In this document: piece after piece, positions 42,842 through 52,565 of the stretch | Layout of the letters: every line of letters starts with the position of its first letter | How positions within the stretch are numbered: position 1 is the stretch's first letter | The notes under the pieces: generated by a model | Seen by the model: the letters and a program-made list of their open reading frames with translations, nothing else | Told to the model about the DNA's origin: nothing | The model's database searches: none | DNA from: Klebsiella aerogenes | GTDB lineage: Bacteria; Pseudomonadota; Gammaproteobacteria; Enterobacterales; Enterobacteriaceae | NCBI GenBank assembly: GCA_029027985.1 | Contig: CP119076.1 | Coordinates: forward strand, 1,736,001 to 1,800,000 | Direction: 5' to 3' | Length of the DNA stretch: 64,000 nt | Made by a program: the position numbers and the translations under genes

Positions 42842-42907
42842 GCCCCGTCATCATGGCGACTCTGTGAATCCGCGCACATACTGTTGTTTATCCGGCTGCT
42901 AAATTTA

Positions 42908-42923
42908 GTGTATATTCATACAG
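42908..42923. promoter_or_regulatory. LexA-box-like operator of sbmC
   Basis: GTGTATATTCATACAG matches the LexA consensus CTGT-N8-ACAG with one mismatch in the left half. It lies 25 bp before the sbmC start. E. coli sbmC is an SOS gene, so LexA control is expected. Confidence 0.7.
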
Positions 42924-42947
42924 TATTTTATCGACACTGGAGGCGCT

Positions 42948-43421
42948 ATGAACTACAGCATTAAATCTCTCGATACCCGTAGGATTGCCGGGTTCCATAT
43001 GGTTGGCCCCTGGGAGCAGACCGTAAAGCAAGGCTTTGAACAGCTGGCGGCGTGGGTCGAGCACTGTCAGGTGCCGGCGCGCGAGTGGGTTGCGGTCTAT
43101 TATGATAACCCGGAGCAGGTGCCAGCGGAAAAACTGCGCTGCGATACCGCCGTCACCGTGGCCGACGATTATGTCATCCCGCCGAATAGCGAAGGGGTGA
43201 TCCTCACGGGGATCGCCGGCGGCGAATACGCCAGCGCCCGCGCACGTGTTATTAACCATGATTTTACTACACCGTGGATGCAGTTCTTCGACAGTCTGCT
43301 GCAAAGCAGCGACTACCAGATCGCCGATAAACCCTGTTTTGAAATCTACCTTAACGACGGTAACCGGGACGGTCACTGGGATATTGAGATGTACGTGGCG
43401 GTGAATCGCGTCGGCGCATGA
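42948..43421 (+). CDS. sbmC: DNA gyrase inhibitor SbmC (GyrI)
   Basis: The 157-residue protein is of the GyrI-like family ([33 protein letters not shown]...[23 protein letters not shown]). SbmC protects DNA gyrase from toxins such as microcin B17 and CcdB in the cytoplasm. A LexA-type site lies upstream, and GGAGG is nine bases before the start. Gene order dacD-sbmC-yeeA agrees with E. coli. Confidence 0.9.
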   Translation: MNYSIKSLDTRRIAGFHMVGPWEQTVKQGFEQLAAWVEHCQVPAREWVAVYYDNPEQVPAEKLRCDTAVTVADDYVIPPNSEGVILTGIAGGEYASARARVINHDFTTPWMQFFDSLLQSSDYQIADKPCFEIYLNDGNRDGHWDIEMYVAVNRVGA

Positions 43422-43519
43422 CTCTTTATCCCTGAAATAGGCAAGGTTTCTTACACTGGCGCAATGCGCTTGTTGAAAAAGGGGCTACAATTGGCCTTTT
43501 CGTTTTGCCGGAGCAGGCC

Positions 43520-44578
43520 GTGCGCGCTGATAAATCACTAAAGCCATTCGAGATTCGTTTATATCGCCATTACCGAATTGTGCATGGTATCCGTATTGCG
43601 TTGGCCTTTGTCCTGACCTTCCTGCTGGTGCGCTTGCTGAACGTGCCGGAAGGGACCTGGCCGCTCATCACCCTGGTGGTGGTAATGGGGCCTATTTCTT
43701 TCTGGGGCAACGTGGTGCCGCGGGCCTTCGAGCGTATCGGCGGCACCATTCTCGGCTCGGCGCTAGGGCTGGTGGCGCTTAAACTTGAGCTTATCTCGTT
43801 GCCGATCATGGTGCTATGGTGCGCGGTGGCGATGTTTCTCTGCGGCTGGTTGGCGCTTGGCAAACGGCCCTATCAGGCGTTGCTGATCGGCATTACGCTG
43901 GCGGTAGTGGTTGGCGCGCCGCCGGGCGATATGAATACCGCGCTGTGGCGAAGCGGCGATGTTATCTTCGGTTCGCTGCTGGCGATGCTGTTTACCGGCA
44001 TCTGGCCGCAGCGGGCGTTTCTGCACTGGCGTATTCAGATGGCGAACTATGTCACTACCTTCAACCGCCTGTATCAGGCCGGGTTTTCGCCAAACCTGGT
44101 GGAGCGCCCGCGGTTGGAAAAGCATCTGCAACAAGCGCTCAATGACGTGGTGAAAATGCGCGGTCTGATCATCCCCGCCAGTAAAGAGACGCATATTCAA
44201 AAAGCGATCTTCGAAGCGATCCAGACCGTCAGTCGTAATCTGGTGTGTATGCTGGAACTGCAGATCAACGCCTGGTGGGCCTCGCGTCCGGGCCACTTTG
44301 TGATGCTCAACGCCCATACGCTGCGCGAAACCCAACAGATGACCCAGCAGACATTGCTGACCCTCGCTCATGCCCTGTACGAAGGTAATCCGCAGCCGGT
44401 GCGCGCCAACACGGAAAAACTGAATGAGATCGTTGCCGAGCTGCGTCAGCTTATCAGAGAGCATCAGGACGACAATCTGTCGGAAACGCCGATTCACGGC
44501 TATGTTTGGCTTACCATTGAGCTGGCGCGCCAACTTGAGCTGCTGTCGCACTTGATTTGCCGCGCACTGCGCAAATAA
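43520..44578 (+). CDS. yeeA: Inner-membrane transporter-like protein YeeA (FUSC-type)
   Basis: The 352-residue protein has six clustered hydrophobic segments in the first 170 residues (ALAFVLTFLLVRLL, LITLVVVMGPISFWG, and so on) and a helical cytoplasmic half (MRGLIIPASKETHIQKAIFEAIQTVSRNLVCMLELQINAWW). It matches E. coli YeeA along its length. I chose GTG 43520 (product starts RADKSL after Met) because E. coli YeeA begins there and GGAG lies seven bases upstream. The family resembles aromatic-acid efflux pumps; the substrate is not known. Confidence 0.85.
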   Translation: MRADKSLKPFEIRLYRHYRIVHGIRIALAFVLTFLLVRLLNVPEGTWPLITLVVVMGPISFWGNVVPRAFERIGGTILGSALGLVALKLELISLPIMVLWCAVAMFLCGWLALGKRPYQALLIGITLAVVVGAPPGDMNTALWRSGDVIFGSLLAMLFTGIWPQRAFLHWRIQMANYVTTFNRLYQAGFSPNLVERPRLEKHLQQALNDVVKMRGLIIPASKETHIQKAIFEAIQTVSRNLVCMLELQINAWWASRPGHFVMLNAHTLRETQQMTQQTLLTLAHALYEGNPQPVRANTEKLNEIVAELRQLIREHQDDNLSETPIHGYVWLTIELARQLELLSHLICRALRK

Positions 44579-44746
44579 AAAACAGATACGCGTGCTATGT
44601 GAACAGGTTGCTTCGATTCAGCAGCGTTTCGGGGTATGATAAACGTAAAGGAAAAAACATTGTCATCAGCGGCTGCTAGCAGTTATGTTAGCCCTATAGG
44701 GCAGTCGCTTTAGCGAATCCGAATCTCAAATATTAGGGGTGTAAAA

Positions 44747-45070
44747 ATGGAAACAACTAAGCCTTCTTTCCAGGACGTACTGGAGTTTGTTCGTCTGTTC
44801 CGTCGTAAGAACAAACTGCAGCGTGAAATTCAGGACGTTGAGAAAAAGATCCGTGATAACCAGAAGCGCGTCCTGCTGCTGGACAACCTCAGCGATTACA
44901 TCAAACCGGGTATGAGCGTGGAAGCCATCCAGGGCATCATCGCCAGCATGAAGACTGACTACGAAGACCGCGTTGATGACTACATCATCAAAAATGCCGA
45001 GCTGTCGCAAGAACGTCGCGACATCTCCAAAAAGCTCAAAGTTATGGGCGAAGCAAAAGTCGGCGAATAA
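44747..45070 (+). CDS. yeeX: DUF496 family protein YeeX
   Basis: The 107-residue helical protein matches YeeX ([34 protein letters not shown] through [15 protein letters not shown]). It has a long coiled-coil character and is conserved in Enterobacteriaceae. The biochemical role is unknown. A hairpin followed by TCGTTTT after the stop acts as terminator. Confidence 0.88.
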   Translation: METTKPSFQDVLEFVRLFRRKNKLQREIQDVEKKIRDNQKRVLLLDNLSDYIKPGMSVEAIQGIIASMKTDYEDRVDDYIIKNAELSQERRDISKKLKVMGEAKVGE

Positions 45071-45082
45071 GCCACTCTCCAT

Positions 45083-45117
45083 TTCCGGCGGCGGTCCTCG
45101 TCGCCGGAATCGTTTTC
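45083..45117 (+). terminator. Terminator of yeeX
   Basis: TTCCGGCG pairs with CGCCGGAA across GCGGTCCTCGT and is followed by TCGTTTT. Confidence 0.65.
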
Positions 45118-45210
45118 CCTTCGAATAAACCACCGCGCAAGCCCCCCTTTTATGCTGACAGTTTGCTATACTGCCGCCGTGAACTTATTGATACCGGAAG
45201 GGTTTATCAC

Positions 45211-45243
45211 ATGCTGTCCCAGCACCAGGAGCCGCCGCAATGA
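45211..45243 (+). CDS. Possible 10-codon upstream ORF coupled to cobU
   Basis: ATG 45211, preceded by GGAAGG, opens [10 protein letters not shown] and ends in a TGA that overlaps the cobU ATG. The cobU ribosome-binding site lies within it, so translation of this ORF may open or couple to cobU. It may be a remnant of an upstream gene. Confidence 0.3.
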   Translation: MLSQHQEPPQ

Positions 45244-45782
45244 TACTGATTACCGGCGGAGCGCGTAGCGGCAAAAGTCGACACGCCGAATCTCTACTCA
45301 CATCCTGCGCGTCGGTGCTTTATATTGCCACTTCCCCAATTCTTGACGACGAAATGGCCACACGCATTCAACATCATCGTGATAGTCGTCCGATGCACTG
45401 GCGTACCGCAGAGCGCTGCCGTGACCTGACGTCACTTATTACTCCCGATAATGCCCCCGATGAAGCCATTCTGCTTGAGTGCGTCACTACGCTGGTCACC
45501 AATATTCTGTTTGCTGAAGGCGGTGACGTGGATCCTGATGACTGGGATTACACTGCGCTGGAGCAGGCGGTCATGCACGAGATCGCTGCGCTGATTGTCG
45601 CCTGCCGCGCCTGCCCATCGCCGGTGCTGCTGGTCACCAATGAGGTGGGGCTGGGGATTGTGCCGGATAACCGCCTGGCGCGCCACTTTCGAGATATTGC
45701 CGGACGCGTGAATCAGCGGTTGGCCGCAGCGGCCGACGAGGTCTGGCTGGTTGTTTCAGGGATAGGAGTCAAAATCAAATGA
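45240..45782 (+). CDS. cobU: Adenosylcobinamide kinase / guanylyltransferase CobU
   Basis: The 180-residue enzyme has the P-loop GGARSGKS at residues 6-13, a histidine-rich guanylylation region ([15 protein letters not shown]) and [26 protein letters not shown] near the end. It phosphorylates adenosylcobinamide and attaches GMP in nucleotide-loop assembly of cobalamin. It is followed by cobS (overlap of four bases) and cobT. No cobalamin riboswitch is seen in the 170 bp before it; a TATACT-type -10 near 45168 may be the promoter. Confidence 0.93.
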   Translation: MILITGGARSGKSRHAESLLTSCASVLYIATSPILDDEMATRIQHHRDSRPMHWRTAERCRDLTSLITPDNAPDEAILLECVTTLVTNILFAEGGDVDPDDWDYTALEQAVMHEIAALIVACRACPSPVLLVTNEVGLGIVPDNRLARHFRDIAGRVNQRLAAAADEVWLVVSGIGVKIK

Positions 45783-46519
45783 TGAAGTCGTTCTTTGCCG
45801 CGCTATCGTTTATGAGTCGTCTGCCGGTTCCGGCTCGCTGGTCTCAGGGACTGGAAATTGATGAATATGAACGCGGAATCGTCACTTTCCCGCTGGTAGG
45901 GTTGTTGCTCGGAGCCATCGCCGGCCTGGTGATGCTGGCGCTGCATGCCTGGTGCGGCCTACCGTTAGCGGCGCTATTGACCGTACTGGCGCTGGCACTG
46001 TTGACTGGCGGTTTTCATCTCGACGGGTTGGCGGATACTTGCGATGGGATTTTCTCCGCCCGTCGCCGTGAGCGGATGCTGGAGATCATGCGCGATAGTC
46101 GGCTGGGTACCCATGGCGGCCTGGCGCTGATCTTTGTGCTGGTGGCGAAGATCCTGGTGATTAGCGAACTGGCACTGCGTGGAACGTCAATGCTCGCGGC
46201 GTTGGCTGCCGCTTGCGCCGTGGCGCGCGGGATGTCGGTGTTGCTGATGTACCGCCAGCGCTATGCGCGCGAACAGGGGCTTGGCAACGTGTTTATCGGC
46301 AAGGTGACATTCCGCCAGACCGTGATTACCCTGGTGTTATCGCTGGTTCTGGCAACACTGCTGCTGGGGCTGCATGGTCTGGTCGCGGCGGTGATAACGC
46401 TGCTGGTGGTGTGGGGGCTGGGTCAGGCATTGAAGCGCACGCTGGGCGGACAAACCGGCGATACCCTCGGGGCGGTGATTGAGCTGGGCGAAGTTATCTT
46501 TTTACTGGCGTTGCTGTGA
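45779..46519 (+). CDS. cobS: Adenosylcobinamide-GDP ribazoletransferase CobS
   Basis: The 246-residue integral membrane enzyme joins adenosylcobinamide-GDP to alpha-ribazole, the last condensation of cobalamin synthesis. Visible are FMSRLPVP near the start, the metal-binding [13 protein letters not shown] motif, [14 protein letters not shown], and many hydrophobic spans. The ATGA overlap with cobU shows coupled translation. Confidence 0.92.
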   Translation: MMKSFFAALSFMSRLPVPARWSQGLEIDEYERGIVTFPLVGLLLGAIAGLVMLALHAWCGLPLAALLTVLALALLTGGFHLDGLADTCDGIFSARRRERMLEIMRDSRLGTHGGLALIFVLVAKILVISELALRGTSMLAALAAACAVARGMSVLLMYRQRYAREQGLGNVFIGKVTFRQTVITLVLSLVLATLLLGLHGLVAAVITLLVVWGLGQALKRTLGGQTGDTLGAVIELGEVIFLLALL

Positions 46520-46548
46520 AACATGACTCGCGCGCTGACAGGAACCCT

Positions 46549-47607
46549 ATGAATACATTAACGGAATGGCTGTCCGCGATACCGCAACCTGATGCAGCCG
46601 CGATGACGCGGGCCAGGGAGCATATCGACGGCCTGTTAAAACCGCCCGGCAGTCTTGGGCGTTTGGAATCGCTGGCGATACAGCTCATCGGTATGCCGGG
46701 GCTGCAGGGAGCGTTACGTTTTCCCCGTAAAACTATCGTGGTGATGTGCGCCGACCATGGCGTCTGGCATGAAGGCGTCACCGTCTCGCCGCAGGTGGTC
46801 ACTGCCATTCAGGCTGCCAATATGACCCGCAAAAATACCGGCGTTTGCGTACTGGCGGCGCAGGCGGGAGCGGATGTGCAGGTGGTCGATGTCGGTATTG
46901 ATGCCGAGCCCATCCCCGGTCTGGTCAATATGAAAATGGCGCGCGGCAGCGGCAATATCGCCCGCACGGCCGCGATGAGCCGGGAGCTGGCCGAAGCGCT
47001 GCTGTTGGCGAGCATAGGTTACACCCGCGATCTCGCCGCACAGGGCGTGCGTGTGTTCGGCGTGGGCGAACTGGGGATGGCGAACACCACACCGGCCGCG
47101 GCGGTTGTCAGCGTGCTGACCGGCCGTGACGCCGGTGAAGTGGTGGGCATCGGCGCAAACCTTCCTGTGTCGCAGCTCGCGCATAAAGCGGATGTGGTAC
47201 GTCAGGCAATTACCGTCAATCAGCCATCCGCCGATGACGGTCTTGAAGTACTGGCAAAAGTTGGCGGCTTTGATTTACTCGGCATGGCCGGGGTGATGCT
47301 GGGCGCCGCTTCCTGCGGATTGCCGGTGATACTCGATGGCTTCTTGTCTTACGCTTCGGCGCTGGCGGCCTGCATGATTGCGCCACAGCTGCATCCATAC
47401 CTGATCCCGTCGCATCTGTCGGCAGAGAAGGGGGCGCGTATTGCGCTGGAGCACCTGCAGTTGGAGCCTTATCTGGATATGGGCATGCGCTTGGGCGAGG
47501 GGAGCGGCGCGGCGCTGGCGATGAATTTGGTCGAGGCGGCTGGCGCGATGTTTAACGACATGGGAACGTTGGCGGAGAGTCATATCGTACTGCCGGAAAC
47601 CCATTGA
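46549..47607 (+). CDS. cobT: Nicotinate-nucleotide-dimethylbenzimidazole phosphoribosyltransferase CobT
   Basis: The 352-residue protein makes alpha-ribazole phosphate from dimethylbenzimidazole, the substrate precursor for CobS. It shows [60 protein letters not shown], and the catalytic Glu in [16 protein letters not shown] chose the ATG at MNTLTEW because AGGAA lies upstream and Salmonella CobT starts at the same place. It completes the cobUST operon. A GGGGCGC/GCGCCCC hairpin (47617-47636) lies between it and the convergent next gene. Confidence 0.93.
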   Translation: MNTLTEWLSAIPQPDAAAMTRAREHIDGLLKPPGSLGRLESLAIQLIGMPGLQGALRFPRKTIVVMCADHGVWHEGVTVSPQVVTAIQAANMTRKNTGVCVLAAQAGADVQVVDVGIDAEPIPGLVNMKMARGSGNIARTAAMSRELAEALLLASIGYTRDLAAQGVRVFGVGELGMANTTPAAAVVSVLTGRDAGEVVGIGANLPVSQLAHKADVVRQAITVNQPSADDGLEVLAKVGGFDLLGMAGVMLGAASCGLPVILDGFLSYASALAACMIAPQLHPYLIPSHLSAEKGARIALEHLQLEPYLDMGMRLGEGSGAALAMNLVEAAGAMFNDMGTLAESHIVLPETH

Positions 47608-47646
47608 ACTGAATACGGGGCGCTGGCCGGCGCCCCGATAATGCAG

Positions 47647-48756
47647 TTATAGCGCCTGTTGCCACACCTCTTGCGGTAGCAGGTAGACATCGGCTTTCGC
47701 CTGCATACCGTCAGTCACAATATGGCGGATGCCGCTGGCCATCACCGCGAGAGTCACGTCAAAGGCGTTAAGGCTATCGCCAAAGCCAGCGGTAAGGTTG
47801 AGCATTGAGCCATCGGCCATCAGATAGACGGTTTTCCCTGGCATCCGGTAAGCATTGATATACGGCATCACCTCTTCCTGCGGGAACTGGCGCAGGTACT
47901 CACCATCAATCTCTTCCGCCACGTGACCGACATTGAGAATAAACACGCCATCTTTCGCACTTTCCAGCGCCTTGCTGTTGACTACTTTCTTGCAGCCGGT
48001 GGCGGTCGCGACCACATCGGCAGAGGCGATGGCATCCTGTAAATCAACCACGTGCCAGCCGTCGTAAGCCGCCTGTAAACGGCGCGCCGAATCGATTTCC
48101 GCCACCATCACCTGGCCGCCGAAGGCTTTCGCCGCCGCGGCGACGCCTTGCCCCACCAGACCGTAGCCGATCACCAGCACTTTTTTCTCATGTAAGGTGA
48201 GGTGGGTGGTCTGGAAGAAGGTATGCCAGGCGGTCAGGCCGACCATATGGCGGTTATGCAGCCCTTCTTTGACTGGCAGATCGTCCCAGTTGAAGATTGG
48301 GTAGCCGGGGCGAATGTCACCGAGGCGATTAACGCCGGATCCCGTGGCTTCCAGTCCGGCAACGATATTGCCGAATTCACCTCGCTGATGGAGTCGGGTG
48401 GTGATATCCGCGCCCATTTCGCACAGGTGGGTTGGCCCCCAGACGATGGCTTTTTCCCATGATTGCTGCCAGTCGGCGTCGCTCATGTTGCGCCAGGCGC
48501 AGGCTTCTGCGCCACGCTCCACCAGCCATGAGACGACATCATCCTGTACGGTGGTCGGGTTACAGGTGGTCAAAAATACTTTCGCTCCTTTCTCGAGGAT
48601 CCCCTGCACCAGTGGGATCATTTTCATATCGAGATGCATACAGCAGGCCAGGCGCACCTGGCTAAGGTCGGGAAGCGCCGCCACCTGACGCAGGGTACGC
48701 GGCATATTCTGGCTGGCCCATGCCACGTCTTTCGTTAAATTTGTCTTATTATTCAC
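47647..48756 (-). CDS. S-adenosylhomocysteine hydrolase-like NAD-binding protein
   Basis: The protein of about 369 residues resembles adenosylhomocysteinase. CMHLDMKMIPLVQGI, a Rossmann fold VLVIGYGLVGQGVAAAAKAFGG (NAD site), DVVATATGCKKVV and FILNVGHVAEEIDGEYL are visible. It is shorter and more divergent than typical 430-470-residue enzymes, so its substrate is uncertain. I prefer the GTG at 48756 (product NNKTNLTKDV after Met), since conserved sequence begins there. An ATG at 48864 would add 36 residues of doubtful character. Enterobacteria normally use Pfs/LuxS instead, so this is an accessory enzyme. Confidence 0.7.
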   Translation of the reverse strand: MNNKTNLTKDVAWASQNMPRTLRQVAALPDLSQVRLACCMHLDMKMIPLVQGILEKGAKVFLTTCNPTTVQDDVVSWLVERGAEACAWRNMSDADWQQSWEKAIVWGPTHLCEMGADITTRLHQRGEFGNIVAGLEATGSGVNRLGDIRPGYPIFNWDDLPVKEGLHNRHMVGLTAWHTFFQTTHLTLHEKKVLVIGYGLVGQGVAAAAKAFGGQVMVAEIDSARRLQAAYDGWHVVDLQDAIASADVVATATGCKKVVNSKALESAKDGVFILNVGHVAEEIDGEYLRQFPQEEVMPYINAYRMPGKTVYLMADGSMLNLTAGFGDSLNAFDVTLAVMASGIRHIVTDGMQAKADVYLLPQEVWQQAL

Positions 48757-48956
48757 CGTATTGTGACCTTTAATCCGTAGAGTGGGTTTAACCCCGGGCG
48801 GGGGAGTCGATTCTAACGCAGAGCGTAAAAATCGCATAACCAGCGCTGACTTATAAAGTTGCAAAAAATAGGCATCATAAATACATGGTTGTTAATTAAG
48901 CGTTAAATAAAGACAATGAAATATAACTTCTTCCTGTGATGTGAGCGATTCGTTCG

Positions 48957-49688
48957 ATGTTAAGCGTTTTACAGCGCCCATTATTTTCTCGGGTGCGTAT
49001 TTTCCTCGGCCGTTTAAAACCCCATGCCTTACCCGTCGCTAAAAAGCATATTTTGCTGGGCTCGATCGGCGCCGGTACCGGACTGGCGGTGACCAGCATG
49101 TTTAGCCACTGGTTGCTGGGCGAGGTGAATTTATGGTTTATCGCGCCGATGGGTGCCTCGGCGGTGCTATTGTTCGGCGTCCCCAGTAGCCCGCTGGCTC
49201 AGCCCTGGTCGATCGTCGGTGGTAACGTGCTCTCGGCGCTGATTGGTGTCACGGTCGGGTTGCTGGTGCCGGATACGGCAATCGCCTGCGGTCTGGCGGC
49301 AGCGTTGGCGATCGCCGGAATGTATTTTTTACGCTGCCTGCACCCACCCGGCGGCGCGGTGGCGCTGACGGCGATCCTCGGCGGGGCCGGTGTGCACAAT
49401 GAAGGCTATCAGTTTGTCTTAACGCCGGTATTGCTCAACTCTATGATGCTGGCACTGCTGGCTATCGTCTTCAATAACCTGGTGGGTCGCCGCTATCCGC
49501 ACCCGCTGGCGGCAGAAGAGGTGAAGCCGAAGGTGGTGCCGTTGGGCATTCCGGTGACCCGCGAAGATATCCACGCCGCGTTGCTGGAGGGGCAGTTCCT
49601 CGATATCGGTGAAGATGACGTCCAGGAGCTGTTAGAAAATATCGAATATCAGGCCCGGTTGCGGCTGGCCGCCAGTAAGTACGCCTGA
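48957..49688 (+). CDS. HPP family membrane protein
   Basis: The 243-residue protein has an HPP domain with at least four hydrophobic spans (ILLGSIGAGTGLAVTSMF, LWFIAPMGASAVLLFG, VLSALIGVTVGLLVP, LAIAGMYFLRCLHPPGGAVALTAILGG). The signature CLHPPGGAVAL lies near residue 125. The C-terminal 60 residues are soluble and acidic. Some HPP proteins transport nitrite in plastids; bacterial substrates are not settled. A terminator follows. Confidence 0.85.
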   Translation: MLSVLQRPLFSRVRIFLGRLKPHALPVAKKHILLGSIGAGTGLAVTSMFSHWLLGEVNLWFIAPMGASAVLLFGVPSSPLAQPWSIVGGNVLSALIGVTVGLLVPDTAIACGLAAALAIAGMYFLRCLHPPGGAVALTAILGGAGVHNEGYQFVLTPVLLNSMMLALLAIVFNNLVGRRYPHPLAAEEVKPKVVPLGIPVTREDIHAALLEGQFLDIGEDDVQELLENIEYQARLRLAASKYA

Positions 49689-49705
49689 AGCAACCTTTTT
49701 ATTGA

Positions 49706-49738
49706 AGAGATCGTGCCGTGGCGGCCGATCTCTTTTTT
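49706..49738 (+). terminator. Terminator after the HPP gene
   Basis: AGAGATCG and CGATCTCT pair across a 12-base loop and are followed by TTTTT. Confidence 0.75.
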
Positions 49739-50084
49739 ATATCCGTCTCCCCCCGTCAGTCATTTAACCCTCCACGTAGCCAGGATCCTGAGTTTTTCCA
49801 CCGTCATCTAGCCATTCGATCGTCAACTTCGTGACTGCGATCGGTAAATTCCGCACTTTTTTCGCCAAATCATGACGCCGTTAACGAAATGAAAATTCCA
49901 AAATAAAATCAGATGGATTTTTTAAATCGAACGAGTATAACAAGTTGTTAAATTATGCACCCGAGTGCAAATGCGGTGCAGCCAGATTTACGATTGTGGA
50001 AAGTGTCGTGCTGAATGGCGCCGTATGACACTTTTATTCATAAAAACAAAACGATAGAACGCTCATCCCTGACAGGACTACAAA
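49739..50084. promoter_or_regulatory. Promoter region of the polyol operon with a palindrome
   Basis: No gene is seen in these 346 bp. The part 49880-49955 is AT-rich and probably holds the promoter. TGCAC-CCGA-GTGCA (49956-49969) is a short palindrome of the kind bound by LacI-family regulators, one of which is encoded at the end of the operon. AGGAC lies just before the transporter start. Confidence 0.4.
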
Positions 50085-51509
50085 ATGACCGATCATGTGA
50101 TAACTGAAAGTCGTAAGTTGGCAAATGACAAGCGAATCCGGCTCATTACCCTCGTTTCCACCATCGGTGGTCTCTGCTTCGGCTATGACACCGGGGTGAT
50201 TTCCGGCGCGCTCATTTTTATGAAAAACGATCTCGGCCTTAGCCCGCTACAGGAAGGGCTGGTGACTTCGTTTTTACTGTTTGGCGCCGCTATCGGCTCG
50301 GTGGCGGGCGGCTGGCTGTCGGACCGCCAGGGTCGGCGGAAAAATATTCTCTGGGTGGCGATTATCTTTATTTTCGGCGCGTTGGGTACCGCTGGCGCCT
50401 GGGATATGTCGTCGATGATTATCGCGCGATTTGTTCTCGGGCTGGCGGTGGGCTGCGCTTCCGTCACCGTCCCTATTTATATTTCCGAACTGGCGCGACC
50501 GTCGCAGCGTGAACGGTTGGTGACGGTGAATGAATTGATGATTGTTACCGGCCAGTTTTTGGCCTATTCGGTCAACGCCGCGATTGTGAACGTCTACCCG
50601 GACATGTCGCACAACTGGCGGTTGATGCTGGCGATCCCGGCGCTTCCCGGCGCGCTGCTGTGGATTGGCATGCTGATAATGCCGGAATCTCCGCGCTTCT
50701 TTATCCGTAAAGGGCAAACCGATAAAGCGAGAGAGGTACTGAAAACCCTGCGTCTCCCGCAAGAGGTGGAACCCGAGATCCGCGATATTGAACGGGTGAA
50801 CCAGGCTGACGCCGTGCATGGCCGATTCATTGATGAGATCAAAAAGAAATGGGTGCTGCAGCTGATCCTGATAGGCCTGATGATTGTCCTCGCGACCCGC
50901 GTTACTGGGGTCAATACCATCATGTACTACGCGCCGACGGTGCTGAAGGCGACCGGCCTTGGCGATGCCGCGGCGGTAACCGGCGCCGTTGCCAATGGCG
51001 TGGTGTCGATTCTGGCGACCCTGTTAGGCATGCTGTTAATCGGCAAGCATTCACGGCGAAAAATGTTCTTCACCGGGCAGGTTGGCGTCACCCTGAGTCT
51101 GGTGTTGATCGGCCTTTCTTTTAAATTCTTCTTTCACCAGGAAACGGTTGAGGGCGTTAGCAGCCTGCACGCTAACTTTGCCGGCGCCAGCTACATCATC
51201 CTTGGCTTGATGCTGGTATTCCTGATCTTTATGCAGGGCTGGATAGCGCCGGTCTTTTGGCTGATGCTGGCCGAAATTTATCCGCTGCGGATGCGCGGCC
51301 TGGGAATGGGTTTTGCGGTTTTCGGTCTGTGGATTTTCGACTTCATTATCCAGTCGCTATTCCCGATTTTACTTAATCACTATGGCGGCGGCATGACCTT
51401 CGGCGTCTTCGCCTGTACCAACCTGATGATGCTGGTGCTGTTGGTGAAATATCTGCCGGAAACCCGCGGCTTAACCCTTGAGCAAATTGAGCAAAAATTC
51501 AGATTCTAA
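50085..51509 (+). CDS. MFS sugar/polyol proton symporter
   Basis: The 474-residue protein is of the sugar porter family, with twelve predicted spans. Signatures are GLCFGYDTGVISGAL (span 1), GGWLSDRQGRRKN (loop 2-3), VPIYISELARPSQRERLVTVNELMIVTGQFLAY (span 4-5), PESPRFF and the terminal PETRGLTLEQIEQKF. It resembles inositol/xylose carriers. The dehydrogenase and TIM-barrel isomerase downstream suggest that an inositol-like polyol or sugar is imported. The substrate is inferred. Confidence 0.88.
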   Translation: MTDHVITESRKLANDKRIRLITLVSTIGGLCFGYDTGVISGALIFMKNDLGLSPLQEGLVTSFLLFGAAIGSVAGGWLSDRQGRRKNILWVAIIFIFGALGTAGAWDMSSMIIARFVLGLAVGCASVTVPIYISELARPSQRERLVTVNELMIVTGQFLAYSVNAAIVNVYPDMSHNWRLMLAIPALPGALLWIGMLIMPESPRFFIRKGQTDKAREVLKTLRLPQEVEPEIRDIERVNQADAVHGRFIDEIKKKWVLQLILIGLMIVLATRVTGVNTIMYYAPTVLKATGLGDAAAVTGAVANGVVSILATLLGMLLIGKHSRRKMFFTGQVGVTLSLVLIGLSFKFFFHQETVEGVSSLHANFAGASYIILGLMLVFLIFMQGWIAPVFWLMLAEIYPLRMRGLGMGFAVFGLWIFDFIIQSLFPILLNHYGGGMTFGVFACTNLMMLVLLVKYLPETRGLTLEQIEQKFRF

Positions 51510-51530
51510 ATGAGCGACATGGAGGAACAT

Positions 51531-52541
51531 ATGACGGTGAATATCGGTTTAATTGGATTGGGAATGATTGGTCGCGACCATCTACAGCGCTTCCAGTCGG
51601 TGATAAAAAACGCCCGTATCAGCGCCGTTTGCGATATTAACCGCGAGGCTGCCGACAGTATCGCTCGCGAGTATGGCGCTACGGCCTGGTATGACGCTGT
51701 TGAGATGATCCACGCCGATGAGGTGGACGCGGTCTTTATCTGCTCGATCGGCCCGGCGCATCAACAGCAGATCCTCGCGGCGATGAAGCTGGGCAAGCCG
51801 GTGTTTTGCGAAAAGCCGTTAACCCCAACCGCTGAGGAAGCGCAGGCGATTATTGATGCCGAAGTGGCCCACGGCAAACGCCTGCTGCAACTCGGTTTTA
51901 TGCGCCGCTTTGACCCTGGTTATAACCAACTAAAAGCCACGCTGGATAGTGGTGAATTGGGCGAGGTTCTGCTGATGCACTGCGCGCACCGTAACGCCTC
52001 GGTGCCGGAAAGCTACACCCTTGAGATGGCGATTAACGACTCGGCGACTCATGAAATCGACATCATTCGCTATCTGCTGAATGAAGACATTGTCTCAGTG
52101 CGGGTGGATAAGCCGCGTAAAAAGACTCGCCGCGCCTGTGCCCATTTACAAGATCCGCTGATTGTGATTTTCGAAACCGCGTCCGGCGTGCGTATTGATG
52201 ATGAATTGTTTGTCAACTGCGACTACGGCTATGACATCCGCTGTGAAGTGGTGGGGGAGAACGCGATTAGCGCGCTGACCGAACAGGCGCTGTGCACCAC
52301 ACGTTCGGCGCAGGGTTACGCTCGCGCTATTGCGAAAACCTGCATGGAACGTTTCGCGACCGCTTATGACCGGGAAGTGCAGCATTTTGTCGACCGGGTC
52401 AACGCCGGGGCTGAAATGAGCGGGCCTTCCTCGTGGGACGGTTTTGTGGTGGCGAAAGTCTGTGATGCGGGATTAGCGTCGCTGCGCGATGGTCAAACTC
52501 ACCGCGTTTCGCTGCCGGAATGCCCGGCGTTGTATCGCTAA
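51531..52541 (+). CDS. Gfo/Idh/MocA-family dehydrogenase (inositol 2-dehydrogenase-like)
   Basis: The 336-residue oxidoreductase starts with a Rossmann motif (NIGLIGLGMIGRDHLQRF), has EKPLTPTAEEA (the conserved EKP lysine) and the catalytic-region pattern NDSATHEIDIIRYLL. It is close to myo-inositol 2-dehydrogenase in length and motifs. NAD(P)-dependent oxidation of the imported polyol is likely. I chose the ATG at MTVNIGL because GGAGG stands six bases upstream. It follows the transporter by 21 bp and precedes an EIIA gene. Confidence 0.85.
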   Translation: MTVNIGLIGLGMIGRDHLQRFQSVIKNARISAVCDINREAADSIAREYGATAWYDAVEMIHADEVDAVFICSIGPAHQQQILAAMKLGKPVFCEKPLTPTAEEAQAIIDAEVAHGKRLLQLGFMRRFDPGYNQLKATLDSGELGEVLLMHCAHRNASVPESYTLEMAINDSATHEIDIIRYLLNEDIVSVRVDKPRKKTRRACAHLQDPLIVIFETASGVRIDDELFVNCDYGYDIRCEVVGENAISALTEQALCTTRSAQGYARAIAKTCMERFATAYDREVQHFVDRVNAGAEMSGPSSWDGFVVAKVCDAGLASLRDGQTHRVSLPECPALYR

Positions 52542-52565
52542 CCTGCCACCGGCACGGAGAGAACC

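Noticed and set aside
45071..45239. Cobalamin riboswitch before cobU
   Set aside because: No B12-box-like sequence is visible and the region is too short for the full element.
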